Assembly: GCA_932521025.1 (NCBI GenBank)
Contig: OW051469.1
Location: forward strand, 9,622,398 to 9,686,397
Source: Oscheius onirici
Lineage: Eukaryota > Nematoda > Chromadorea > Rhabditida > Rhabditidae
DNA length: 64,000 nucleotides
Direction: 5' to 3'
The translations under genes and the position numbers were made by a program. Below are positions 12,270-22,670 of the stretch, one piece after another (positions within the stretch are counted from its first letter, which is position 1; each line of letters begins with the position of its first letter). Under the pieces are notes generated by a model. It did not search any database, was not told where the DNA came from, and was given only the letters and a program-made list of their open reading frames with translations.

Positions 12270-13346
12270 TTATTGTGTAAGATCCATAAGAATATCCAGG
12301 ACCTTTTTCTGTTCTTCGTTTTCTTCTGGGCGAACTTCTTCATTCTCTGCCCGTTTCGGCACCAAATTATACTCGAATTTCCTCTTCTTCTCTCCAAGTT
12401 CCTTCTTTTTCGCCCGGTACTGGGCAATATCAAGTCCTGGAAAGCAGTGAAGCCATAACTGGGCATATTCTTCCGCCAGTTCTGACCTAAATATGATTTT
12501 TGATTAAAAAAAAGTAGTAGGACTAACGTATGATCAATGATTATAGCATCATTTCCTTCAATGTGAGGCGGGTGATGATTGTCAATGTGGGACTTGGCCA
12601 TGTAGCGACGTCCACAGGTATATTCACACATGGAACAGCTGAAAGTATCTGTCTTTCTGTCCCTCTCTCTTTCTCACCTGAACTGGCTCTTGGAAGCATG
12701 CAGCTTCAGATGTCTCTCAATATTCGCCACTGGAGTGCTGCCACCCCAAGTTATAAATCCTTTACAGTAGGCACAAGTCAGGCCCTGGTCATCATCCTGA
12801 TCTCGTCTTTTCTTTACCGCTCTCTTCAAAGGAGTTGGAAGAACTTCTTTCGGACCAGAAGTTTCTTGAAGAGCTTCTGTTGCTGCCTCGTTCATGGGCT
12901 CTTCTTTGACCATAAGCAAGGGCGTTCCAATCTAAGAGTTGTTTACTGTAAACTCTGACCGAGAAAAAACTACTCACATCTTCATTACTCTTCCAGAAAG
13001 TCGGAGTTTTCTTTTGTCTAGGAACTGGAGAACTGGTCTGAGACATCAACCAATCCAGATTGACATCGTTCAATCGTTCAATTCGTATCGTTGGATTGGT
13101 ATCGTTCAACCAATCCAGACTGGCATCTCCAGCTTCTGGCTGTTGAGCGGAAGAAATCGAGTTCTCTGTCGCTGTAGCTCTACCAGAACAATCTGGACAA
13201 ATCTCGGTCATTTCTTCCCCAGTTGTCATTGAAGTGTAGCCATTCTTGATCTACAAGAAGTTTTAACAAAAATTAATTCCACTAACCAGTAGGGTGATGG
13301 CAGCCGAAGCCTTTTCACCATCTTTAATGTTGAGAAGGATGTACAT
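12270..13346 (-). CDS. C2H2 zinc-finger protein with N-terminal CxxC module
   Basis: Five exons in frame (13346-13287, 13250-12978, 12931-12678, 12638-12528, 12486-12270), 304 aa. The N-terminus MYILLNIKDGEKASAAITLL plus TTGEEMTEICPDC matches the module in the neighbouring FLYWCH gene, including the phase-0 intron after residue 20. A short internal repeat (LDWLNDTN / LDWLMSQT) follows. Two C2H2 units end the DNA-binding part: CAYCKGF...HLKLH and CSMCEYTCGRRYMAKSHIDNHH. After these comes a conserved-looking tail (LAEEYAQLWLHCFPGLDIAQ) that resembles the tail of the C2H2 protein at 22994-24066. Probable nuclear DNA-binding protein; targets unknown. It lies between and co-oriented with a homeobox gene (upstream) and a FLYWCH gene (downstream). 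Confidence 0.75.
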
Positions 13347-14061
13347 TTGGTGTGGACTGGATGAGGCAGAGAGGAGATAGTGGCGCCGCCAGTGGGAACC
13401 AATCGATGGTGTGACCGAGACGCGTATGGGGGAGAGAGAGGACAAAGGGACAGCGAGAGCGTCCCAGTTATCCAGAGATTAGGGACGCCAGGGATTAGGG
13501 ATGAGGGGAAGGGGATGAGACAGAGACAGACTACGAAATTTGGCGGGGCAATACTACTGTATATTTGCGCGGCAATTCAAAACTATTATCCCAAAAACAA
13601 CGAAAACGGAATTTGACGAAAGTTTACATGCTTTTTGGGATGTTTTCACTTTTAAGCTGTCCATTTGAGCCCAACTAATCGAAAACTTATAAGAAACTAT
13701 CGAAAGAAAGCAAATGGGTCCTCAAAAACACACTTTCTGGGAAACAACGTAGAAGGTCGGATTTCCGTCCATTTTTCTTGCACTTTTTTTTATTAATGTC
13801 AGTTCAAACGACCTTCCTTGACCTTACTTTACAGGAAGAAGCAAAAATAGAGCTGAAATCGTCGAAAATTTGGTAAAAATTCAAGTTTTGACAGCGTTTG
13901 TTGGGTTTCGCGCCATTTTATTTGAATTGGACGCACCAATTTAGTGCCAATGTTCCCAGTAGCTGCAGACTCACTTTAAGTAAATAAATCTTTATTTTTG
14001 TCATTTCAATAAAGCCCAAATAGTCTCGAGAGAACCCGGTTTCAAAACACTAAAATTAGCC
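13347..14061. promoter_or_regulatory. Intergenic region between homeobox and C2H2 genes
   Basis: The first ~150 bp upstream of the C2H2 start are GC-richer, with CCAATCGATGG near 13398, and may hold its promoter. AGGGACGCCAGGGATTAGGG near 13480 is a local direct repeat. The stretch 13560-14060 is AT-rich and non-coding, and it includes minus-strand AATAAA-type signals near 13985-13997 for the homeobox gene. No other gene seen. Confidence 0.4.
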
Positions 14062-15722
14062 CTAGCTGTTCTCCTTGATTGACCTGATCTTGTCCTTGCG
14101 TCTTCTATTTTGGAACCAGACTTTTAACTGAAAATTGTCACTTTAGAATACTGGATCGATAATTTACCCGAAGAGCATCGACTCCCAGGATTTCCATCAT
14201 CTGCTGCTTCTTTATTGGATCGGCACAGGCATTGGGGTCTTTGGAGTAGAAGGATTCCAGAACATCCTAAAAAGGTTATCAGTTACTGTCTCTCTGTCTC
14301 TCAGACTCACCAAATCCTTAGAGTTATACACAATTCTTCCTCTCCTCAGCTTTCCAGAACTTGAGACTGGACCTACTTATTTATCTAGTTACCATGCTGG
14401 AACTTACGCAACTGTCCCAGCGATCTATTCGGTCTGGAAGACGATTCTTCAGCCGCAAAACCAAGTTCTGGTGTCAAATTTGGAGGACGGTCACTCGGAG
14501 ACTGCGATCCTTCTTGAGCAAAGACATTGGGAGTTGAGGAGATGAGGCAGGCTAGCAGAGTAGGATGCATAGTCTCGAGTGTGTTTCCCTAAATGAGGTT
14601 GACCCACTTTCTTCAATGGAACCTACAAAGTCATCATTGTTCTCCTCAGCTTCTCCAGATGAGTCGTGAGGGGAGTTGACATCTTCAGTGTTTGGAGTAT
14701 AGGAATTTGTAGGGCTCTGAACTTGTTTTTAGTATACTGTCAGTCAGTCAGTCAGTCAGTCAGTCAGTCAGTCAGTCAGTCAGTCAGTCAGTCAGTCAGT
14801 CAGTCAGTCAGTCAGTCAGTCAGTCAGTCAGTCAGTCAGTCAGTCAGTCAGTCAGTCAGTCAGTCAGTCAGTCAGTCAGTCAGTCAGTCAGTCAGTCAGT
14901 CAGTCAGTCAGTCAGTCAGTCAGTCAGTCAGTCAGTCAGTCAGTCAGTCAGTCAGTCAGTCAGTCAGTCAGTCAGTCAGTCAGTCAGTCAGTCAGTCAGT
15001 CAGTCAGTCAGTCAGTCAGTCAGTCAGTCAGTCAGTCAGTCAGTCAGTCAGTCAGTCAGTCAGTCAGTCAGTCAGTCAGTCAGTCAGTCAGTCAGTCAGT
15101 CAGTCAGTCAGTCACTCAGTTTCTGTCCCTTACCTCAGTCTCTCTACTACATCCAGCCTGTTCCAACAGCTTCTGAAAATCACTGAACGGCTTCGTCTCC
15201 ACCAATTCCTCCAGATCTGTCTTCCTCTCCAAAGCTCTAGCTATGGCTGACTGCTTGGCAGCCGTTCGACGTCCCACATTCATAGAGTCAGTCAGAGTTT
15301 CCAGAAGAAGAGTACTTGGCTGAAAAGTATCTAGCTTTCTTCCATCCTACCTTATCAGATTGCTTTTACGACGCACTGTCCCCGAACCCCATTGTTCTAA
15401 TTTTTAAAATGTCAGCAATTTTTTAAAAATTCGGAACAAGGAAAATTTTTGGGAGTTAACTGTTTTCTTTCTCACCTTAACATCGATTATTTCCGTCCTG
15501 GTAGCTGGACTAATTGGCGGAAGTTCTGGATCCTTCTGTATAGCAGACTGTCCCTTACAGTTGGGACAAGCTTTTTCGACACTATCAAAAATGGAAACAG
15601 GAACGCTGTACTTGTTTACCTTAACTGGTCTTTAATACCCTTTAATTTGAATTACTAACCAGTTCATTGATAATGTCCGCCATGCTGTCCGTATGGCCTT
15701 CCAGATTCACCAGAAGAAACAT
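14062..15722 (-). CDS. Divergent homeodomain protein with N-terminal CxxC module
   Basis: Nine exons in frame: 15722-15660, 15619-15476, 15396-15370, 15319-15134, 14716-14627, 14588-14408, 14372-14311, 14266-14168, 14127-14062; 305 aa. The start ATG directly follows CTTTTTAG, a trans-splice-type acceptor. Residues 1-40 (MFLLVNLEGHTDSMADIINE... then ACPNC) resemble the module of the next two genes downstream, with the same first intron position. The C-terminal ~65 residues are a homeodomain, starting about RRGRIVYNSKDLDVLESFY and ending with recognition helix LKVWFQNRRRKDK (Q at position 50). Likely a sequence-specific nuclear transcription factor. Helix 2 is atypical (DPNACADPIKKQQMMEILGV), so the class is unclear. 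One intron is filled by a 373-bp CAGT microsatellite. The 9-codon exon 3 is the least certain part. Confidence 0.8.
14741..15113. repeat. (CAGT)n tetranucleotide microsatellite
   Basis: About 93 uninterrupted copies of the 4-mer CAGT, with one imperfect unit (CACT) at the right end. It lies wholly inside the intron between homeobox exons 4 and 5. On the plus strand it reads as an open Ser-Gln-Ser-Val repeat, which is an artefact of the repeat and not a gene. Such a long pure tract should be highly length-polymorphic. Confidence 0.98.
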
Positions 15723-18700
15723 CTAAAAAGGCATTTTTGAACAAGCGAGAAAGATATCAATCAATGGAGGTAATCATGGTGGCGGAAATTATTGCGGACC
15801 CCGGGACGCTGATAAAACTGTACGACGGGATTATGGGCAGAGGGGAGAGTGTCGAATTAGCAACTGATCTTAGTGATAAATTAAGCTCGGAGGGGTTGTG
15901 AAAGTGGATAATGACTGGAAGCAGCTGCCTCACAAATCTCGGAAACGACCTGGACGAAGAGATCATTAGAGAGCTGAAGTTGCCAATCTCTCTGTCTGTC
16001 TCTGTCCGACAACAGTAAAATTCCCAAAGAAACAAACAAAACCATGAAGCGATTAGATCAAGTGTCAACACCCGCACGTGTTGCGTCTTTTTGTTGAGAT
16101 TAAAATCAGAAAGAAAGAGAGAGAACATCTGGCCCCAAGTTATGACCGGAAGAAATAAGAACGACAGTAGTTTCCGGGCCCAATCTCCAGTGGTAAAATG
16201 ACAATTAGACGTGTCGGTCTCGTTTATTAGCCGAGGAATTTACAGTGCCAATTGGAGCGGCGAGACGAGTACAGCAGCGCTGCAGGGGCAATTTATCGGC
16301 TGGTCGGCGGCCTAATTGCCGACCGATCGATCGATCGCCGGGGCTCTCATTCACTAACAATCGAGAGCTGTGCCCGACTAAGCACACTCCCGTGATAACG
16401 GTAACAGTGTGGGCGTAGAATTACAGATAGGGAGACTGAGAGGGCAATTAGCCCTCTACCTGAACCGGTCGTCGAGAGACGTGATTAGTAGACAGTTTAA
16501 GCGTCACGCGTTTGATTATCATAGCATATGCGGGCAATGATGTATGGGACGGGAATGAACAAACTGTAGGGTGTTATCTACTTGTAGCAATCTGAATTGG
16601 AACACAGGGACACAGGCTGAATGCGCTCCAGAAACCTAATAATCAGTACTTTTGGTACACGTGGTGACTGGATCAGAGTTATTGAGTTTCCAGGAACTGA
16701 CTGAGAGTCTGATGAACTTGGTTTTACCGACGGGAGTTCAACTGGACAGAAGAGGGAGTCACAAAATCGTAGACAGTCTAATCTACTGGAGAGACTGTGA
16801 ACTGTTGTCCTCTTTGGAGCTGAGAGAAGATTTTGGAGTTGATTTGTTGGTTGAGAGAGGATCAGGGAAAGAACGTTTTGGCTCCAAAGAACTGACCAAC
16901 AGTCTACTGCTATGGCTTTAACAGATTTGCAGAAGTTGCAGCGAGTGAAGAAGAACGGGCAAAAAATCTGAGAAAACCTACTAGAATGTTTGTATATTAC
17001 GAGCATGTACAAATGATGACCAATAGATTAACAAAATTTCTCAGGTTGAGGGAGGAAGCAGAATTTGAGCAGATTAAGAATGAGGGAGTCACTAAAAGTG
17101 ATTCTCAGCTGCAGCTGACCAGTGCAGGGAAAGAAACAGTCTGCTGAGACAGGCTATTTTTATCGAATGATCTAATATCCTGAGACACTACTCAAAAGTC
17201 GGATCAGAGAACACGGTGAGATCAGGACAGAGTCAAAGACAGTCAACTTTGGTACCACTTCTGGTCACTTTCTAATAGACTGTTCCAGTAATGTTACTAA
17301 TTGGAAATCAGTAAGAGTATAGAGACAGAGACAGGGAACGAAATCAGTAAGAGTACGGTGACCTAGTTGTCAGTATCTGTTCAATCAGAGGGAGAGAGTC
17401 AGTGACTCAATTAAGTCAACAGAGAGTATGGGGGCTGCGTTACCTGACCGTCATTAGCATAGTCGGATCAAAATCAAATTTAGGCCATACTATTTGATCA
17501 ATATTACTGCTAAGGGAGCAATTAAGAGACTGGAAATATGTTAATTGTGAGAAGAGTCCTCATAATTACTTCTCAGGGACTAATCCACATCCTTTTCTAA
17601 TCAGAAAATCATGAGCTGTGCATCTTGTGGCGGGAATTATCTAATGGTTTCTTGATAAGGGAGAGAAGGAGCCAGAATTGACCCGAAAGTGGTCTTCCCT
17701 CGCTTAATATGATTGCGATTTTATTGACCGATAGACAGAAGAGAGACAGTGAGAGCGGGGGGTAAGACGACCCAGAATCGACGACTTTGCCCTTAATTGG
17801 GACCAATCGATGATGGACGATAGGATGGACAATTAGATAGATACAGTAGAGATACGATTTGTGGGACGGGGACATAGAGCGTCAGGAAGAGAGACAGAGA
17901 GACGGAAAAACTCAGAGGTACTGAGGAACAAAGAGACAGAGGGACAGAGGTACAGAGAGTCCGAGAGTCAGGGAGACTGACAGACTGACAGACTGACAAT
18001 GAGGAAGAGAGACTGAGTAGAGTGAGAGAGTGATTATGAGGCGTAATCCGTCACTCCACAAAAACGACCAGTAAACAGGTAAAATTAGGCTAATTAGTCT
18101 CTGATGTCGTTTGTATTGCTAATCCGGCTTCAATTACTCTCTTATCTCTTGGTCAAGTGGCCAGCCCTAACAGCCAAAATATTGACGGGAGACATTAGAT
18201 GAGTGGGGGGCCTAGCAGTTACCTCCGACGCGACTGAGAGACAGAGAAAGTGACTGCCATTCCTCACGCAAGATAATGGGAATCTGGAAGACGGACCATA
18301 TTTATGTGGCTCTTTGTAGTGTGGGAGGACGAATCGATGCTGCTCATACCCCATCGAGAGGTCCTCTCGAAATTGCGAGCCTAGTGCGCTAATTGCCCTG
18401 GGCCTAATTGTGACCGAGGGACTCTGTGGCCGTTTTCAGGGCCCACTAACGACGACACATTAGTGTCTGTGAGAGCTGAGATTGCATCTTGGATATTGAG
18501 ACTTTAGGGGCATAGAGACAGAGAGACAGTAGAGCACCTACAGTAATCCTTTCAAATGTTCAGAGACTGGCGGCTGCACAGAAGGATGGTTTCATAGCCG
18601 AGTGGTTAGCCACCAGAAGAAAAGGTGCCTGGATGATGACACCGATCGCCTCTTACTAATTCCTTGGATGTGTGATAAGTTGCGAATCAGTTGCCGGGAC

Positions 18701-19401
18701 GACTGCGGATTTGCCCTGTTTCCGTCGCAATTAGAATCAGCAAAGCGTCTTCTCAAGAATGATGTGCGAAAATTCTTGAGAAGTTCTCAAGAATGATGGC
18801 GAGGGCCGTCCTTTTTTGGTATAAGCGAAGTGTTCGAGCTGAAGCTCTACATTTTTTGCCTAAACAAAACAGATTAAATTAATCTAAACTTTATTTAAAC
18901 ATGAAGGGAAAAATTTGCAGAGTACTATTACAATGAAGCTAGACATTACAGGACGTAAATAGAAGAAAACAGAGAGAATAAAAACCTGACGCAGGTTTCA
19001 CACCTTGTAATAGTCTTCCGTTTCATTGCCGTATTTTTACACGATGACCAGATGAATTTCCTGAACTAGGTATTTTAACTAACAATAATTTGTCTTACCC
19101 TTTAGCAACATACTCGAAGAACTGTAGAAAGAAGTCGGTTTGTTGAACTAACAGCAGGAAATTGAAGTCTATGTATCAGTTTTTGATACAGAGAGGCGAA
19201 ATTTTGAAAACGGTGGCAAAAGGATGTGCCAGAAGGATTGGGTGGCTGAAAGGCAGATGTGTGAGGGTATTGAAACACACTAGGGGGTAAAATGTGATTA
19301 TTGACAAGCTCTCTGTCTCTTTGTCACAATCTCTATTTAAAAAATCGAACAAAGCCATTTTACCCGTAAACGTTTATTAGAAAGAGTATTTTAAATTCTC
19401 A
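15723..19401. promoter_or_regulatory. Gene-poor upstream region of the homeobox gene
   Basis: About 3.7 kb with no convincing exon. It alternates low-complexity purine tracts (GAGACAGAGA-type, strongest at 17880-18010) with islands of mixed, GC-richer sequence. One island is at 16200-16460, containing CCGACCGATCGATCGATCGC and several TAATTG/CAATTA cores; another is at 17440-17560; a third is 18120-18480, with CTAATTGCCCTGGGCCTAATTG. TAATTR cores are typical homeodomain sites, so autoregulation is possible but unproven. The region 18830-19400 is AT-rich and featureless apart from minus-strand 3' sequence of the receptor gene. Confidence 0.4.
18586..18655 (+). repeat. tRNA-like fragment (A-box only)
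   Basis: Contains TAGCCGAGTGGTTAG, a match to the tRNA A box/D arm (TRGCNNAGYGG). No B box (GGTTCGANTCC) follows at the right distance and no cloverleaf can be drawn, so this is at best a degraded tRNA or a SINE head. Confidence 0.35.
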
Positions 19402-20894
19402 TCAACCTGTGGTCCCGGGACTGATTCGATGAACGCGACTTGTGCCAATTATTGCTCTCAAGCCGGCTCGAATGTCTCGGTTAAAGGTAAAAAGCACAAT
19501 TGGATGGATTGAGCACAGGATGAGACTGACGGAACTGCCACCGAAATATACGAGATTGACCCAGTTGCCGGTTAATTTGATGTTAGGAAGGGCGTTGAAG
19601 ACAATATTCTCAATTTCCAGAACGCCGCAGATGAGAAAGCCCTGAAGAAACTTAATAATTTGTTTAGCAGCATTTTCGGGTATAAGATGCAATTTCTTAG
19701 CTTAGCGATGTTCTGGAAAATTGTAGCTCTTGGCCTACAGATCTGGCCTACAACTTTGCAGAACATTGCAAAGCTTGAAAATCAGCTCTTGTGCCCGAAA
19801 ACACCCGGAAAGAAAAATCTTTTGCAACGCGATTCATAGCAAAAGCAATCTAAACGCTTACGGCCACACCACGTTGAAAGTACGCCATCCCGTCCGATCT
19901 GGCAAGTCAAGCAACGTTGGGCCCGGTTAGTACTTGGATCGGAGACGGCTTGGGAATCCCGGGTGTCGTAAGCTCTTTTTTTAATTTTTTTTTTGAAAAA
20001 TACAGTACCTGAGCCAGCAGCTGGAACTCTCTGTTCATCTTCGAGCTACTCATGGAAGAATCGACTAGAAGAAGCTTCTTTTTAATTTTTCCATTATCAA
20101 AAACGTAATTGAGTCGGATTTTTATCAAAATAATCATGGTGATGTAGGCGATTAGCATAGCCACTGGGATCAATGTACTAAACTCGTACAGGATCTAAAT
20201 CTGATTTTAAAGGATTGGTCGAGTGGACTTACTGTCCAAAGGAGACGATTCCCGTCATTCCAGACGGGACAATTGTGCTGCCAATGAAAACCATCATGTT
20301 CGAAAGTCTTATAGCAGCCGAGAGCGTTGAAGGAGCCGACAATGAGACAGACGAAAAGCCAGAATACTGACAGGGTTCTGGAAGTTTCTAGGTCATTTAA
20401 GTGAATTATTTTTTGAGGCGTCCTTCTTAGAAGAAACTCACACATATAGCCATTCCTTGAAAATTAAATGGTTGAGTTTTGGCAAGACAAAAACGGTGAT
20501 TCTGTTGATGGTCATAAGAAAGCTGAAAAGCAGAGTCCCGTTATAGGATAAAGTCTCCAAAAAGCCCGGAATCAGATGAACAAATGTCTGATTATACATC
20601 TTAACTTTAAGCTTAATTTAACTTGGTGTAAACTAACATCAAATCCAGCAATTGTGACAGGAATTGGCACGATAAACTCAATAAAATGAGCTACGAGATC
20701 ACAAAAAATTAGCTGCCAGGTAATGACGAAGAATGCGCTTCTTTTGAAGGATTTTCGGCCCTAAAATGAATTTTCCAAAAGGTGAGAAAAACCTTGTAGA
20801 GGACGGTAACTAGAAGAAAATTCAGTAGAATTCCAGTTGTGGAAAAAAAGAAGAAGGTACTGGCTCCGAGATAACGTATCCAGGTCGGTGTCAT
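19402..20894 (-). CDS. Serpentine (7TM) chemoreceptor-like GPCR
   Basis: Six exons in frame (20894-20793, 20760-20638, 20599-20442, 20377-20233, 20194-20009, 19641-19402). The protein has a short extracellular N-terminus (MTPTWIRYLG) and seven hydrophobic segments. TM1 begins STTGILLNFLLVTVLY; TM3 is followed by MTINRITVFVLP, the nematode counterpart of DRY. TM5 sits at FSTLIPVAMLIAYITMII, and TM7 ends with IVLFTFNRDIRAGLRA, a typical FN..IR tail. This architecture is that of nematode serpentine receptors (SRX/SRV/SRSX type), expressed mostly in sensory neurons; the subfamily is not decided. Intron 5 (20008-19642) carries a 5S rRNA gene on the opposite strand. No disabling mutation is seen. 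Confidence 0.85.
19704..19776. repeat. Short hairpin copy of the ACAAAGTTGTAG-type repeat
   Basis: GATGTTCTGGAAAATTGTAG and, in inverted order, CTACAACTTTGCAGAACATT face each other around a short centre. The same arms appear near 21267 and 46340-46510. Located in the receptor intron beside the 5S gene. Confidence 0.6.
19856..19974 (+). rRNA. 5S ribosomal RNA
   Basis: A 119-nt sequence beginning GCTTACGGCC and ending GTCGTAAGCT, whose ends pair to form helix I. It contains the conserved interior CGCCATCCCGTCCGATCTGG, CAAGTCAAGCAACG and TTAGTACTTGGATCGGAGAC, the last being the intragenic pol III A/C-box region. It closely follows the Caenorhabditis-type 5S sequence. A T-run (CTTTTTTT) directly downstream is a normal pol III terminator. 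Only one copy is in the window, placed antisense inside the last intron of a serpentine receptor gene, not in a tandem 5S array. No spliced-leader RNA gene was recognised next to it. Confidence 0.93.
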
Positions 20895-21185
20895 TCAAGT
20901 AGTAGCAACAATAAGTTGGTAGCAAGTTCATGAACCACGGGGGTCACATTATCTTGGAGTTAATAAACGGGACGTGATCAGCTTGTGATAGAATGTGTTT
21001 CCGTGTTGATTGGGGAAAGTGGACAAAGATTGGAAAGTAGAGGGTAATTGAGCTGAGAGACAGAGAAAAATGTGATATCTACTGTGTCTACTGCTGCCTG
21101 GGGATGTTTCACCAAATTCCATCAACTCCTAACCTGTAGGAGCGTCTCCATCCGACACAAAAGGAGCCTTACTGTACTACCACTG

Positions 21186-21433
21186 TGAAAAAAGTGATTC
21201 TAAGCCAAAACTTGTCAACCAAGGCAAAAGTCATTTTTCATAGTGATAAAAGTATTTTCAAGCTTTGCAATGTTCTACAAAGTTGTAGAGCTTGATCAAG
21301 GCTACAACTATTCTTACTGGGACAAAGCTGGAAAACACAAACGAGAGCTGGAAATTCTAAAGTTCCCCCGTCACCCCAAAAAAATTTAGGTTTGGGGGAA
21401 GGTAAAAAAACCTGCCCCTCCGATAAAGAGATA
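21186..21433. repeat. Interspersed repeat, half copy of fold-back element
   Basis: Runs from AGTGATTCTAAGCCAAAACT through GCAATGTTCTACAAAGTTGT and GGGACAAAGCTGGAAAA to a C-rich end (CCCCCGTCACCCC...). Each of these blocks recurs in the ABCB gene C intron at 46224-46618, where the unit is present as a large inverted repeat. Confidence 0.7.
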
Positions 21434-22107
21434 GTACAAGACTGGTAGTGCATGTACAAGGCGAATACTAGAGTGGAGACTTTGGCGAGCAGTGAGACCT
21501 ACAGGACGACCGAAACCACGATGGACTGGCTGCTTTACAAGCGAAATGGGTACTTGGTGTAGTACACAGACGCAATTACCATTGAGTCCATAATTGTTTT
21601 AACATTGAAATAAGTTTGACTTAGTTTGAATTGTGACAAAAGAAATCACTCGTCATGAGTATTTTCTCGCTTCCTACTACGGAAGAGGAAGCTTTCGACT
21701 ACTTCAGCAATATCGGCTTTTGCCTACAACCAAGCTATGCCCCAAAGGCCATCAAATGCAGCTTTACTTCAATAGTGACCCTACCACATTTCAAACATAG
21801 TGATTTGCACATCAATTAGACTCATATAATTAGACTTATGGACTCTATGGTAATTGCGCCTGTGTACTACACAAGTACCGCGAAATGTGACAGAATTGGA
21901 TGAGATTGCCACAAGACGAACAAGTCTAATGGAACGGGCATAGACTACGACACGTGATCGCATTAAAATCGTAAAAAATTGAATTGAATTAACTGTGTTT
22001 CTCTCTGTCTCTTCCACTCCTTGACCATTTCCCGAAAATCCTCATTACCAAGTCAAGACGCCGATACTCCATCGCCCTCAATTACCTGCCACGGCTCATC
22101 TGAATGG

Positions 22108-22172
22108 CTCAGCGGCTAAGTGACTCGCTTCTGGGTCCAAAGGTCATCGGTTCAATTCTCTCTCGCCAATGA
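22108..22172 (+). repeat. tRNA-like repeat with A and B boxes
   Basis: TGGCTCAGCGGCTAAG resembles an A box and CGGTTCAATTC a B box about 35 nt further on. Stems do not close into a proper cloverleaf, so a tRNA pseudogene or SINE head is more likely than a working tRNA. Confidence 0.4.
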
Positions 22173-22306
22173 TGAACTGTGCAGGGGTCCTGAAAGTGGA
22201 CGGCATGTGATCCACCGTCTCTTGGAGAAGAAGTCGGCATCGGGTTGACCGCTCCTCGAGGTGGAAGAACAGCACACACTGAGGCTTTTTTACGCTTTAT
22301 TTTGGA

Positions 22307-22585
22307 TTAATAGTAGTAATAGTAATATTGATCCTGATCAGTTTTTGGCTTATTTTTCGGGATGAACTTTTTCTGAGCTCTTTTCTTCAGGTCGCAGCAC
22401 TGAACTTGGCCATTCTTGTCCTGACAGCATTTCAGAGGGAAGGGAACAGTTACATCTGAGTGCGACTTTCAGTAGAGTTCAGGTAACTCGCCTTTGACAC
22501 AGCTGGAAGAGAGAGTACAGTCACTTTGGTCGACAGTAAGACAGGCTTGGAGAAGGAGAGTCAGGATGAGGACAGAGTACAGCAT
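22307..22585 (-). CDS. Small Cys-rich secreted protein (granulin-like spacing), with in-frame TGA or a 45-nt intron
   Basis: A TATA box 78 nt upstream, a strong signal peptide (MLYSVLILTLLLQACLT), and AATAAA just after the final stop (near 22295) argue for a real gene. Read straight through, the frame is SDCTLSSSC ... LKCCQDKNGQVQCC..., then a basic tail ending in a run of Tyr and TAA. The CC-x6-CC pattern recalls half a granulin unit. An in-frame TGA at 22471-22469 interrupts it. A 45-nt intron with donor GTGTCA and acceptor CACTCAG would remove the TGA and keep the frame, but at the cost of one cysteine (five left). So it is either spliced with a tiny intron, a recent pseudogene, or read through. 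Function unknown. Confidence 0.5.
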
Positions 22586-22662
22586 CTGGAAAGGAGTCTG
22601 CAGAAGAGAGAGACAGAGAGTCAGAGAGACTGGAGACTGAGCAGTCAGTTTGTTGTTGATAT

Positions 22663-22670
22663 CTTTTATA
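22663..22670 (-). promoter_or_regulatory. TATA box of the small Cys-rich gene
   Basis: TATAAAAG on the minus strand, 78 nt before the ATG. The leader between contains CTGCAG and TTTCCAG acceptors just before the start codon. Confidence 0.6.

Larger units (their letters stand above)
20895..22306. other. Intergenic region with repeats and a possible coding remnant
   Basis: No complete gene. It holds the hairpin-type repeat at 21186-21433 and a tRNA-like repeat at 22108-22172. At 21656-21820 is a plus-strand frame starting MSIFSLPTTEEEAFDYFSNI that looks coding-like in composition, but it has no splice partners; a transposase fragment is one possibility. Much of 20940-21120 is low-complexity. 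Confidence 0.4.

Noticed and set aside
14666-15250. Long plus-strand frame encoding a Ser-Gln-Ser-Val repeat
   Set aside because: It is the translation of the CAGT microsatellite inside a minus-strand homeobox intron; no splice or start context.
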